From positions 1 through 48,692 of the forward strand of contig CALMYQ010000264.1 of assembly GCA_937873655.1 (NCBI GenBank): a stretch of 48,692 bases of DNA. The letters are read 5' to 3'. Source of the DNA: an uncultured Lewinella sp. (GTDB lineage: Bacteria > Bacteroidota > Bacteroidia > Chitinophagales > Saprospiraceae). A program made the translations under genes and the position numbers. Within the stretch, counting starts at the first letter, position 1. Each line of letters opens with the position of its first letter. This document shows positions 1-8,136 of this stretch, piece by piece. The notes beneath the pieces are model-generated. The model was not told the DNA's origin. It worked only from the letters and a program-made list of their open reading frames with translations, and did not search any database.

Positions 1-78
1 GTAAGTCGTAAGTTGTAAGTCGTAAGTTGTAAGTCGTAAGTTGTAAGTCGTTAGTCGTTAGTTGTAAGTTGTAAGTGG
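1..78. repeat. Heptanucleotide tandem repeat (GTAAGTY family)
   Basis: The window opens inside an array of the 7-mer GTAAGTC/GTAAGTT, which becomes degenerate (GTTAGTC, GTTAGTT) towards position 78. The same 7-mer, on the opposite strand, forms arrays at 25937-25979 and 33345-33506, so this is a dispersed family. The left end is cut by the window edge. From here to the first gene at 277 I see nothing else convincing. A 67-codon open frame at 95-298 has no recognisable features. Confidence 0.9.
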
Positions 79-276
79 GGCAGACATCAGACTAATGACC
101 TTTCATTGTTTCATTGTCGGCTTCTGTCTGCGGTTGCTCCTCAATAAACCGGTGTTTGGGTTCCTGACCGGCTCCTATCGGATAGAAAAGGATAAAATCA
201 TTGAAGATTGGCAGTCGAAATACCGTAATTTGCTCGGGGAAACGGCCGAAATTATCCGAATCACCGGCGTTTCGGG

Positions 277-753
277 ATGCAAATTAACAACATCATGACC
301 AAAGAACAACTCATCCGTGATTTGACAACTGCACGGGACAGAACGCTGGCCTTCTTCGACCTGCCGGCTGCAGATCTGTCCCGTTCCTATGGCCCTGGAA
401 AATGGACGGTCCGGCAGATCCTGCACCATATCACGGACGCCGATACGGTGACGTATGATCGCATCCGGCGGGCCATCGCTGAGCCGAGGCAGGTGATCTG
501 GGCTTTCGATCAGGATCGTTGGTGCCAAAATCTGGATTACCAGTCCTTACCATTGGAATTGAACCGGGATATTTTCAGGTCGGTCCGGAACATGGTCATA
601 CACCTGACCGGCCAATTCTATGACAGCCACGGCGCCAATGAATTCGTGCACAGCGAGGTGGGGATACGGACGTTGAAGGATGAGCTCGAGAAAGTGGCCT
701 GGCACAATGAAGGGCACCTTAAGCAGATCGAAATCGCCCTGAAGACGAAATAA
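277..753 (+). CDS. DinB-like (DinB_2 superfamily) putative metal-dependent protein
   Basis: This 158-residue protein has the four-helix DinB/YfiT fold signature. An N-terminal helix pair is followed by ILHHITDAD, with His50/His51, and a C-terminal AWHNEGHLKQIEIA helix gives the HxxxH pair His143/His147. Family members use three histidines to hold a divalent metal. Some are bacillithiol- or mycothiol-dependent transferases, but many have no known substrate. The ATG at 277 is used here; an ATG at 295 (MTKEQLIRDL) is equally plausible and lies closer to where the conserved domain begins. It is a stand-alone gene, with the next one 53 bp downstream on the same strand. The biochemical function is not predictable from sequence. 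Confidence 0.85.
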   Translation: MQINNIMTKEQLIRDLTTARDRTLAFFDLPAADLSRSYGPGKWTVRQILHHITDADTVTYDRIRRAIAEPRQVIWAFDQDRWCQNLDYQSLPLELNRDIFRSVRNMVIHLTGQFYDSHGANEFVHSEVGIRTLKDELEKVAWHNEGHLKQIEIALKTK

Positions 754-806
754 GGGATATAAGCAGAAGATCATGAAATTGAACCGATAGTGAAAAACCA
801 ACAGCC

Positions 807-2345
807 ATGAAATTTAAAAAATCCATTTTTCTTCTCCTTTTTTCCTCGGTCGCATGGGCTGCATTCGGTCAGCAAACGGCAGATCTTCACTTTTCCATTT
901 CTGTTTCAAATGAGCTCAAGGCAAAGATCCGTTCCGAAGGGCGTTTGTTCGTTTTTCTGAGCGAGGACGTCGAGGGGGAACCCCGGACCCAACTCTGGCC
1001 GATGGGGGTGAAAAAGAACCATATTTTCGCCAAAAACCTGAAATGGGACCCGGCCGGGCCTCTGGAAGCCGATGCGGCGACCGGCATGAATACAACGGCC
1101 CCGTTCAACCTCGACCAGGTTCCTGAGGGGACTTATCGCGTACAGGTACTCTGGGATCAGGACACGGAGGAGTCCCGGTTGAATGCACCGGGCAATGTGT
1201 TCAGCGAGGCCGTGAATATGGAAATTACCAAGGGGCAGACGTTGGAGATCAGGCTCACTGAGGTGATTCCGCCGCATCAACTGGTCAGTCATCCATTGGT
1301 CAAATTAGTGGATTTTACCAGCGATACGCTGTCGAAATGGTGGAAAAAACCGGTCAAAGTCAAGGCTTCCGTCCTGCTGCCGGCCGGATTTTACGACCAT
1401 CCGACGACCAAATATCCGGTTCGGTACAATGTAGCGGGGTACGGCGGGCGCTATACCCGGGTCAACCGCCTGGTTGAGGGGAACGCGGATTTTATCCGGT
1501 GGTGGATGTCGGATGAAGCGCCCAGGGTCATCAGCGTCTTTCTGGACGGAGAAGGTCCGTTCGGCGACAGCTACCAGCTTGATTCCGACAACAGCGGCCC
1601 GTACGGCTACGCCCTCACGCAGGAGCTTATTCCGTATATCGAAAAGGAATACCGGGGCATAGGTACGCCCCGATCCAGGTTTGTGGACGGCTGCTCCACT
1701 GGCGGCTGGGTATCGCTGGCCCTGCAATTGTACTACCCGGATTTTTTCAACGGCACCTGGTCGTACAGCCCCGACGCCATCGATTTTGAAAATTACCAGC
1801 TGATCGATATTTATAAGGACGAAAACGCTTTCTATAACGAATGGGGTAACCTTCACCCGCTGGCCCGGGATATTACCGGCGACCCCATCGTCAATATGAA
1901 GGATTTTATCCGGTACGAAAACGTCCAGGGGGCATCAGATACCTATCTGAACTCAGGAGGGCAATTCAGCGCGCATACGGCCCTGTACAGTCCGAAAGGT
2001 AAAAACGGGCTCCCGAAGCCGCTTTTTGACCCGCAGACCGGGGAGATCGACCGTGAAGTGGCCGAATACTGGAAAAAATACGACCTCAAGCTGTACCTCA
2101 AGCAAAACTGGGCAGAATTGGGGCCCAAACTCCAGGGCAAGATCTGGATCTGGATGGGAGATATGGATAATTTTTATCTCAATCCGGCTACCCGGGCCTT
2201 CGACGAATTCCTGAAAACGACCGGGAACCCGAAATCTGATGCTTACATTCATTTTGACGCCATGCAAGGCCACTGCCAGCAATACAGCCATATGGAAGTG
2301 CTGAAAATGATGGGGGCAAAGGTTAAAGCGCAAGCAAAGCAATAG
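807..2345 (+). CDS. Secreted esterase of the enterochelin-esterase/putative esterase (alpha/beta hydrolase) family
   Basis: The 512-residue product starts with a clear signal peptide (MKFKKSIFLLLFSS...AFGQ), so it is exported, probably to the periplasm. Residues of about 30-170 look like a beta-sandwich N-domain. The alpha/beta hydrolase domain follows, with the nucleophile elbow DGCSTGGW (Ser297) and a late catalytic histidine in AMQGHCQQ (His489). An acidic residue probably lies in WMGDMDNFYL. This arrangement matches enterochelin (Fes/IroE-like) esterases, but the physiological ester is unknown. The TonB-dependent receptor gene 84 bp downstream on the same strand suggests joint uptake and hydrolysis of an imported ligand; that link is an inference. 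Length is normal for two-domain members. Confidence 0.85.
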   Translation: MKFKKSIFLLLFSSVAWAAFGQQTADLHFSISVSNELKAKIRSEGRLFVFLSEDVEGEPRTQLWPMGVKKNHIFAKNLKWDPAGPLEADAATGMNTTAPFNLDQVPEGTYRVQVLWDQDTEESRLNAPGNVFSEAVNMEITKGQTLEIRLTEVIPPHQLVSHPLVKLVDFTSDTLSKWWKKPVKVKASVLLPAGFYDHPTTKYPVRYNVAGYGGRYTRVNRLVEGNADFIRWWMSDEAPRVISVFLDGEGPFGDSYQLDSDNSGPYGYALTQELIPYIEKEYRGIGTPRSRFVDGCSTGGWVSLALQLYYPDFFNGTWSYSPDAIDFENYQLIDIYKDENAFYNEWGNLHPLARDITGDPIVNMKDFIRYENVQGASDTYLNSGGQFSAHTALYSPKGKNGLPKPLFDPQTGEIDREVAEYWKKYDLKLYLKQNWAELGPKLQGKIWIWMGDMDNFYLNPATRAFDEFLKTTGNPKSDAYIHFDAMQGHCQQYSHMEVLKMMGAKVKAQAKQ

Positions 2346-2401
2346 ACATTCAATTGCTGTTGAAAACACCGGTTTAAACCCGCTAATTGATAAATCACGG
2401 C

Positions 2402-2409
2402 TATCTTAG
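2402..2409 (+). promoter_or_regulatory. Possible -7 promoter box TATCTTAG before the TonB-dependent receptor
   Basis: TATCTTAG resembles the Bacteroidota -7 consensus TAnnTTTG with one change and sits 20 bp before the ATG at 2430. No good -33 element is visible at the usual 17-23 bp spacing. Confidence 0.3.
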
Positions 2410-2429
2410 CGCCATTAAATGAAGGACAC

Positions 2430-4766
2430 ATGAGGCTGAAGCAAACCGGATTTTTGTTCTTTTTTCTGTTTTCAGGCCTGATCCTGACGGCCCAACCGTT
2501 GACTCAAACCATCAGGGGCCAAATCACGGATGCCGATACCGGCAAACCGCTTCCGGGCGCCACTGTGGGGCTGCTGGGCACCAGTTTGGGCGCCGTAGCC
2601 GACCCTTCCGGTGTTTACCGGATCGATGACGTACCTGTCGGCCGCTATCAGCTCAAAGCTGCCTATGTGGGGTACGGCAGCATCATCCTGCCGGAAATCC
2701 TGCTGGAATCTGGAAAAGAACTGGTACTGGACCTTTCGCTAAAGGAACAGCCATCCGAGCTGGACGCTGTCATCGTCAGGGCGCCCCGCCAGGATGTGCT
2801 TTCGGATGCGCCCAATGTGAAACCGTTGACGGTAGAAGAAACCCTCCGCTTTCCGGCCACTTTTTTTGACCCCGCGCGCCTGGCCAGCACCTTTGCAGGG
2901 GTGGTGCAGGACAATGACCAGGCCAACGGCATGGCGGTTCGCGGCAATACCCCCAACGGCGTGCTCTGGCGGCTTGAAGGTCTGGATATCGTCAATCCCA
3001 ACCATACGCCCAACGCGGGTACCTTCAGCGACCGGGTGACGGCCAACGCCGGCGGTGTGAACATCCTGAGCGCCCAGCTGCTGTCGACCTCCTACCTGTA
3101 TACCGGCGCATTTCCGGCTGAGTACGGCGACGCTTTGAGCGCAGTGATGGATATGCGCCTGCGCCAGGGCAATAACCAGCAACACGAGTTTACCGGGCAG
3201 GCGGGGCTGATCGGCGTGGAGCTGGCCTCCGAAGGGCCGGTTGCTTCCGATATGAAGGCCTCTTACCTGGTCAATTACCGGTATTCCTTTGTCGGCCTGC
3301 TCAACCTCATGGGGGTGGAAGTGGGCGATGAGGACATTACTTTTCAGGATCTCTCGTTCAACCTCGTTTTTCCCGGGAAGAACGGATCGGTGTTCACCCT
3401 GTTCGGAATGGGCGGCATCAGCGAGAATATCTTCAAAGCGGAACGCGACAGCACCCTTTGGGAATTTCGCAAAGACCGCTACGACATCATATTCCGGTCG
3501 CAAATGGGGGCAGTCGGCTCCACCTACACCACCCCGGTCGGATCAAAGGGCATTTTCCGGATCGCTGCAGCGGCCTCGGGCCTGTCGAGCACCCGTACCG
3601 GCGATCGCCTGGATGCCAACTACGAGCCGATCCGCCTGGAGGACGACAAGTACGATCAGGTAAAGTTATCTTTCCATTCGTACTATCAGTACAAACTGTC
3701 CCAATCTTCCAAATTGAAGGTAGGCCTTCAGCTGAATCAGCAGCATTTTGATATTTACGCCGACCAGATCCAGGGTATGCTGGCTGAGGGTAACGGGGGC
3801 GGTCTGCTGGTGCAACCATATGTCAACTGGCAATCCAATCTGGGGCCGACGGTTGTGTTCAACGGCGGATTACACTATTCTTATTTCGGGTTTAACGGCA
3901 GCAGCGCCCTTGAACCGCGCGCATCACTGGCCTGGCATTTTTCCCGCAAACAAAGCTTCAACCTGAGCTACGGCCTGCACAGCCAGCTGCAATTGCCGCA
4001 ACTGTATTTTGCCAGGAGCGGCGGCGCTGCCGGCAATGAAGACCTGGACCTGACAAAGGCCCACCACCTTGGCTTGGGGTATCAGGTCCAGATCCGGGAC
4101 AATACCCGGTTCAACGCTGAACTGTTCTGGCAATCCCTGTTCGACGTGCCCGTTGCGGATGCCCAGGGCCCCGGCTCCTTGTCGGCCATCAACCTGGTAG
4201 AAGGTTTTGTACCGTATCATCTGGTGAACCAGGGAACGGGCAATAACTATGGTCTGGAACTCAGCCTCCAACGGTTCATGGCCGACGGATTTTACTACCT
4301 CACCAATGCGACCCTCTACAACTCGACCTACAAAGGCCGCGACGGCATCGAGCGCGATACCCGCTTCAACGGTAAGTACATCTTCAATGCGACTGCCGGT
4401 AAGGAATGGACCCGGCGGTCCAAAGAGGACAAGACCCGGCTTTGGGGCCTCAACCTGCGATTCGCCTATATCGGCGGATTCCGGGATACACCCATTGATG
4501 CGGCCGCTTCCCGGCAGGCCGGATATACGGTCTATGAGGACGATCTGGCGTTCACCATTCAGCAAAAAGCCTATTTCCGGACGGACCTGCGGGCCTACCT
4601 GAAATGGAACAACGCCAAGGCCAGCAGCACCCTTTCGCTCGATATCCAGAACCTGACGGGCGCTGAAAATGAAGCCTTCCGGTACTACGACGTGCAGCAG
4701 AATACGGTCCTGATCCAACATCAACTCGGCTTTATCCCGCTGTTGAGCTACCGGATCGAATTCTGA
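2430..4766 (+). CDS. TonB-dependent receptor with carboxypeptidase-regulatory-like N-terminal domain
   Basis: This is a 778-residue outer-membrane receptor. A signal peptide (MRLKQTGFLFFFLFSGLILTAQ) is followed by a carboxypeptidase-D-regulatory-like beta-sandwich at about 27-110 (IRGQITDADTGKPLPGATV, then GVYRIDDVPVGRYQL). The plug domain spans about 115-260 (MAVRGNTPNGVLWRLEGLDI), and the rest forms the beta-barrel, ending in LLSYRIEF with a terminal aromatic as expected for outer-membrane insertion. It lacks a SusD partner, so it is not a classical glycan SusCD pair. At 778 residues it is shorter than SusC-type receptors of about 1000. The substrate is unknown; the upstream secreted esterase is the only contextual clue. 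Confidence 0.92.
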   Translation: MRLKQTGFLFFFLFSGLILTAQPLTQTIRGQITDADTGKPLPGATVGLLGTSLGAVADPSGVYRIDDVPVGRYQLKAAYVGYGSIILPEILLESGKELVLDLSLKEQPSELDAVIVRAPRQDVLSDAPNVKPLTVEETLRFPATFFDPARLASTFAGVVQDNDQANGMAVRGNTPNGVLWRLEGLDIVNPNHTPNAGTFSDRVTANAGGVNILSAQLLSTSYLYTGAFPAEYGDALSAVMDMRLRQGNNQQHEFTGQAGLIGVELASEGPVASDMKASYLVNYRYSFVGLLNLMGVEVGDEDITFQDLSFNLVFPGKNGSVFTLFGMGGISENIFKAERDSTLWEFRKDRYDIIFRSQMGAVGSTYTTPVGSKGIFRIAAAASGLSSTRTGDRLDANYEPIRLEDDKYDQVKLSFHSYYQYKLSQSSKLKVGLQLNQQHFDIYADQIQGMLAEGNGGGLLVQPYVNWQSNLGPTVVFNGGLHYSYFGFNGSSALEPRASLAWHFSRKQSFNLSYGLHSQLQLPQLYFARSGGAAGNEDLDLTKAHHLGLGYQVQIRDNTRFNAELFWQSLFDVPVADAQGPGSLSAINLVEGFVPYHLVNQGTGNNYGLELSLQRFMADGFYYLTNATLYNSTYKGRDGIERDTRFNGKYIFNATAGKEWTRRSKEDKTRLWGLNLRFAYIGGFRDTPIDAAASRQAGYTVYEDDLAFTIQQKAYFRTDLRAYLKWNNAKASSTLSLDIQNLTGAENEAFRYYDVQQNTVLIQHQLGFIPLLSYRIEF

Positions 4767-4957
4767 GCTACCGATGTTTAGGTCCGATGGACCTGGGGGT
4801 GTTCGTTGCGGAAGCGGCTTTACAGCTATTACGGTCCTATGGACCTGTGGGGCCGTTGCAGAGGCGGAATCTCGCCTTTACCCGAACTGCCAACTGCCCC
4901 TCCTCCGCTGAAGCTGCGGCGGGCGGAGACTGCCAACTGTCAACTGTCAACTGCCCA
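4767..4957. repeat. Intergenic repeat cluster: GGTCC/GGACC palindromes plus CAACTGT heptamers
   Basis: This gap between convergent genes holds two copies of the palindrome GGTCC-N3-GGACC (4781-4793 and 4833-4845). The second is preceded by TTTACAGCTATTAC, close to the flank seen at 33211-33224. The interval ends with CAACTGC/CAACTGT 7-mer repeats (4885-4900, 4933-4955). No gene is apparent. Similar blocks recur at 10617-10664, 14160-14258 and 33191-33268. Confidence 0.8.
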
Positions 4958-5374
4958 TCATTTCATCGTCTTCCCATCATAATAGTCCGTAAACACCTGA
5001 TCCTGCGGCTCCCAGAGTTCGACCTTATTGCCTTCGGGGTCCATGATCCAGCCGAATTTGCCGTAGTCGTAGGTCTGGATCTCGCCGACGACCTCAACGC
5101 CTTCTTCGCGGAGGACTTCAAGCAGCTTTTCCAGGTTTTCGACCCGGTAGTTGAACATGAAATCCCGGGTGGAAGGCTGGAAATAGTCGGAGTTTTCCGA
5201 AAAGGGGCTCCAGGCGGTAAACCCGGCCTTTTGCGGGTCATCGGCCTGCCGCCATTCAAAGGCCCCGCCGTATTGGTCGGTTACAAAGCCGAGGTGGCGG
5301 CCATACCATTCCTTCATGTTTTCGGGGTCTTTGGTTTTGAAGAAAACCCCGCCGATGCCGGTTACTCTTTTCAT
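4958..5374 (-). CDS. VOC (glyoxalase/bleomycin-resistance/dioxygenase) family protein
   Basis: This 138-residue single-domain VOC protein has two beta-alpha-beta-beta-beta modules. The first runs from MKRVTGIGGVFFKTKDPENM to about residue 60 and the second begins around RDFMFNYRVENLEKLLE. It ends with the typical GKFGWIMDPEGNKVELWEP motif, which carries the C-terminal metal-ligand glutamate position. The start chosen is the ATG at 5374, where the domain begins; the frame stays open upstream to 5425 but that part has no family similarity that I recognise. VOC members include glyoxalases, extradiol dioxygenases and antibiotic-binding proteins, and the substrate cannot be read here. It is convergent with the TonB-dependent receptor gene. 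Confidence 0.85.
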   Translation of the reverse strand: MKRVTGIGGVFFKTKDPENMKEWYGRHLGFVTDQYGGAFEWRQADDPQKAGFTAWSPFSENSDYFQPSTRDFMFNYRVENLEKLLEVLREEGVEVVGEIQTYDYGKFGWIMDPEGNKVELWEPQDQVFTDYYDGKTMK

Positions 5375-5551
5375 CGTGTAGCGATTTTTTACAAAAGAAG
5401 CGGAATTTAAAGAAACGGGGTTCATACTAAAGTACCAATCTGGCGCTTTTGCGGGGTGATCAGGCTTTCAATGCCTCTGTTTATCGAAAAAATCAACCTT
5501 TTTTCCGGTTTTTGTGTAATATTGTTGGTAGAATCAAGCGCATCTGTCGAG

Positions 5552-5953
5552 ATGAACAAAAAAAAGCAGGAAGAAATAGTAGAACAATACAGCCCTGAAT
5601 TCTCGGAAAAAGGGCTTTGGCGGAAGCTGTTACGCTACGCCCGCCGTGCAGGACAAAAGACCGTGTACATGGTATTGCTGATGTTTTTTGCCTACCGGCG
5701 GAAAGATACGCCCGCCTGGGCCAGGAATATCATTATCGGTACGTTGGGTTATTTCCTGGCGCCTTTTGACGCAATTCCCGACCTGAGTCCGATCATTGGG
5801 TATACGGACGATATCGGCGTGCTGAGCTTCGGCCTGGTCACCATCGCCGCGTATGTCAACGAAGATGTACGGGCCAAAGCGCGTGCAAAGCTAAATGCCT
5901 GGTTTGGTCAGTACGACCCAGCACTGGTTGCGGAAGTGGACAAAAAAATCTGA
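5552..5953 (+). CDS. DUF1232 (YkvA-like) membrane-associated protein
   Basis: The 133-residue product carries the DUF1232 core GTLGYFLAPFDAIPDLSPII, followed by GYTDDIGVLSFGLVTIA. This family has a PxDxIPD loop and two short hydrophobic helices, and its function is unknown. The N-terminus (MNKKKQEEIVEQYSPEFSEK) is charged and probably cytoplasmic. The frame is open back to 5456, but the ATG at 5552 is chosen because the extra residues are hydrophobic and atypical and the preceding DNA (TTTTTGTGTAATATTG) looks like promoter sequence. The next gene starts 52 bp downstream on the same strand. Confidence 0.85.
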   Translation: MNKKKQEEIVEQYSPEFSEKGLWRKLLRYARRAGQKTVYMVLLMFFAYRRKDTPAWARNIIIGTLGYFLAPFDAIPDLSPIIGYTDDIGVLSFGLVTIAAYVNEDVRAKARAKLNAWFGQYDPALVAEVDKKI

Positions 5954-6005
5954 TATTACACCAATCATAGTCATCATTCAAACCAGGTAAAACCCTGTCC
6001 GGCCT

Positions 6006-7313
6006 ATGCGCTATGAGCCTTTAAATCCTGAGCTGTTCATTCTCAACAGGCAGCGCTTCACCAGGAAAATGAACCCGGATTCCATCGCCGTCTTTTGCTC
6101 CAGCGATCGCATGCCCCGCAACGGGGATACCTTTTTTCCCTTTCGGCAAAATGCAGGTCTTTTTTACCTGAGCGGCCTCGATCAGGAAGACACCGTTGTG
6201 GTGCTCTATCCGGACTGTGTGAAAGAGGATGCGCGGGAAATCGCCTTCATCCGCCGGGCAAGCGAAAAACAAAGCATCTGGGAGGGCAGCGGCCTGACCA
6301 AGGAGCAGGCCCGCCAGATTTCCGGCATTCAGAAGATCTACTGGCTGGACGAAATGGAGCCGGTGCTGAACGAACTGATCCTGCTGGCTAAAAGAATATA
6401 CCTGAACCTGAACGAACACGACCGGTTCCACTCGCCGGTGGAGGACCGCAACCACCGCTTCGCCCGCCAGGTCCAGGAGAAATACCCGGCGCACAAGCTG
6501 CACCGCTCCCCGCCGATCCTGAAGAAACTGATGATGAACAAATCGCCGATCGAGGTGGAAGCCATCAGTCAGGCCATCCACATCACCGGAAAGGCGTTTC
6601 AGCGGGTCCTTGAATTTGTTCGCCCTGGCGTGATGGAGTACGAGGTGGAAGCGGAGATCACCCACGAATTCATCCGCAACCGCGCCAATGGGCACGCCTA
6701 CGATCCGATAGTTGCAACCGGGGTCAATGCCTGCATCCTCCATTATACCCAAAACACCAGCATGTGCAAAAACGACGAGTTGCTGCTGCTGGATTTTGGG
6801 GCGGAATACGCCAATTATGCTGCCGATCTGACGCGGACCATCCCGGTGAACGGGCGGTTTACCCCCCGCCAGCGGGCTGTCTACGATGCCGTTTTGCGGA
6901 CCCTCCGGATGGCGGCGCCCATGCTGGTACCCGGCGTTACGCTGGACGAATACCACAAATCCATCGGCAAGTTCATGGAAAGCGAGCTGATCGGCCTGGG
7001 GCTGCTGGACAAGACGGATGTCAAAAACCAGGACCCCAAGCGGCCGCTGTATAAAAAATACTTCATGCACGGGGTTTCCCACCACCTGGGGCTCGGCGTG
7101 CACGATCTGGCCAACCGCTACGATCCTATTCAGGCGGGCATGGTATTCACCTGCGAACCGGCCATTTATATCCCGGAAGAAAAGATCGGCATCCGCCTGG
7201 AGAACGATATCCTCGTTACGGATACCGACCCCATCGACCTGACCGCTTCCATTCCCATTGAGGCGGAAGCCATCGAGGAGAAGATGCAGGCTTTTTCCGG
7301 TGCGTTTAATTAA
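6006..7313 (+). CDS. pepP: Xaa-Pro aminopeptidase (aminopeptidase P, M24B family)
   Basis: This 435-residue cytoplasmic dinuclear metallopeptidase removes N-terminal residues that precede proline. The N-terminal creatinase-like domain is at about 1-170. The pita-bread catalytic domain shows all five metal ligands: Asp263 (LLLDFGAEY), Asp274 (AADLTRT), His359 (GVSHHLGLGVHD), Glu384 (FTCEPAIY) and Glu399 (IRLENDILV). His366 in GVHD is the conserved substrate-site histidine. The length fits bacterial PepP. The following gene begins 8 bp after the stop, so the two are probably cotranscribed. Confidence 0.95.
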   Translation: MRYEPLNPELFILNRQRFTRKMNPDSIAVFCSSDRMPRNGDTFFPFRQNAGLFYLSGLDQEDTVVVLYPDCVKEDAREIAFIRRASEKQSIWEGSGLTKEQARQISGIQKIYWLDEMEPVLNELILLAKRIYLNLNEHDRFHSPVEDRNHRFARQVQEKYPAHKLHRSPPILKKLMMNKSPIEVEAISQAIHITGKAFQRVLEFVRPGVMEYEVEAEITHEFIRNRANGHAYDPIVATGVNACILHYTQNTSMCKNDELLLLDFGAEYANYAADLTRTIPVNGRFTPRQRAVYDAVLRTLRMAAPMLVPGVTLDEYHKSIGKFMESELIGLGLLDKTDVKNQDPKRPLYKKYFMHGVSHHLGLGVHDLANRYDPIQAGMVFTCEPAIYIPEEKIGIRLENDILVTDTDPIDLTASIPIEAEAIEEKMQAFSGAFN

Positions 7314-7321
7314 TCGCGTGA

Positions 7322-8014
7322 ATGCAGTTACATAAGATCAAGGAAGCCTTTGCCCGGTACGAAACCTGGCTGGGTACCCCGAAAGCCGAAGAAAGGCTGT
7401 TCCTGTGGGAATCGCAACGCCTGTTTCAGGAAAACTGGGACCTGGACGCTGAAGACCTGGCCGGCATGTACGACCGCAGCCTGCAGAATTCCACCACCCG
7501 CCGGTACTGGTTTCGCGAAAACTACGAGCCTAAGAAGGCGATGCTGTCGCTGATGGGCGTCGACCGCGAGTTCGTCCGCAGCATGTTCAAGGACCTGTTC
7601 CTGGAAAGCAAGGGGCTGACCGGCCGGGCCGACCGGTTCGTGTTCCACTGCGACCAGCTGCTGTCGGAATACAAGCGGCAAAACCCGCGTTCGGTGGAGA
7701 ACAACCACTACCATAACGACAATTACCAGATCATCTCACTCTACCTCGCCTTCCGCTATCCGGACCAATACACTTTTTACGACCACGAAGCCTTCAAACG
7801 GCTGATGGTTGCTGTCGGCAGCCGGGATATCCCCGTGACGCCGGATATCGAGCGGTTTTCCAAGGTGATGCGCACGCTGTACGGATTGATGAAAAAGGAA
7901 GAGCGGCTGATGGAATTGCACCGGAAACGGCTGGTGGCCGGCCGGGATTACGAGGGGGAGAGTTTGTTGGTGGTGTATGATTTTTACCATACTACTGGAC
8001 ATTTTTTTACGTGA
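7322..8014 (+). CDS. Uncharacterised protein, 3' end formed by a repeat element
   Basis: This 230-residue soluble protein is rich in aromatic and charged residues, with no signal peptide or membrane segment. I do not recognise a named family. Distinctive stretches are WDLDAEDLAGMYDRSLQNS, MFKDLFLES, RFVFHCDQLL and ISLYLAFRYPDQYTFYDHEA. My weak impression is of N-terminal regions found in some McrB-like AAA proteins of Bacteroidota, but no ATPase domain is present. It follows pepP by 8 bp. The last nine residues (YHTTGHFFT) are encoded by the left arm of the hairpin element at 7987-8123, so the natural C-terminus may have been replaced. Confidence 0.75.
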   Translation: MQLHKIKEAFARYETWLGTPKAEERLFLWESQRLFQENWDLDAEDLAGMYDRSLQNSTTRRYWFRENYEPKKAMLSLMGVDREFVRSMFKDLFLESKGLTGRADRFVFHCDQLLSEYKRQNPRSVENNHYHNDNYQIISLYLAFRYPDQYTFYDHEAFKRLMVAVGSRDIPVTPDIERFSKVMRTLYGLMKKEERLMELHRKRLVAGRDYEGESLLVVYDFYHTTGHFFT

Positions 8015-8123
8015 AGCGGATTGAAAAGCCCGCAGGGATTTTTAAGCCTAATCTGATTCACGGCTTATTAATCCTTGAAGGGCTTAATAATCGGTCCGTT
8101 TTGGAAAATGTCCAGTAGTATGG
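7987..8123. repeat. 137-bp imperfect palindromic element (MITE- or REP-like)
   Basis: The outer arms are 19-bp perfect inverted repeats (7987-8005 and 8105-8123, CCATACTACTGGACATTTT and its complement). The inner sequence continues to pair imperfectly: CGGATT...AAGCCC...GGATT..TAAGCC on the left answers CCGATT...AAGCCC...GGATT..TAAGCC on the other strand, around a centre at about 8055. TTTTAC-like sequence lies just outside each end, a possible target duplication. It sits between convergent genes and overlaps the 3' end of the upstream one, so it could act as a bidirectional terminator. Confidence 0.85.
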
Positions 8124-8136
8124 ACTTTTACGCGTC

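Noticed and set aside
95..298. 67-codon open frame before the DinB-like gene
   Set aside because: It has no family motif, overlaps the start of the DinB gene in another frame and begins just after a repeat array. It is most likely a chance frame.
2430..4766. SusC-type glycan receptor
   Set aside because: The receptor is only 778 residues and no SusD-like lipoprotein follows, so a polysaccharide-utilisation locus is not supported.
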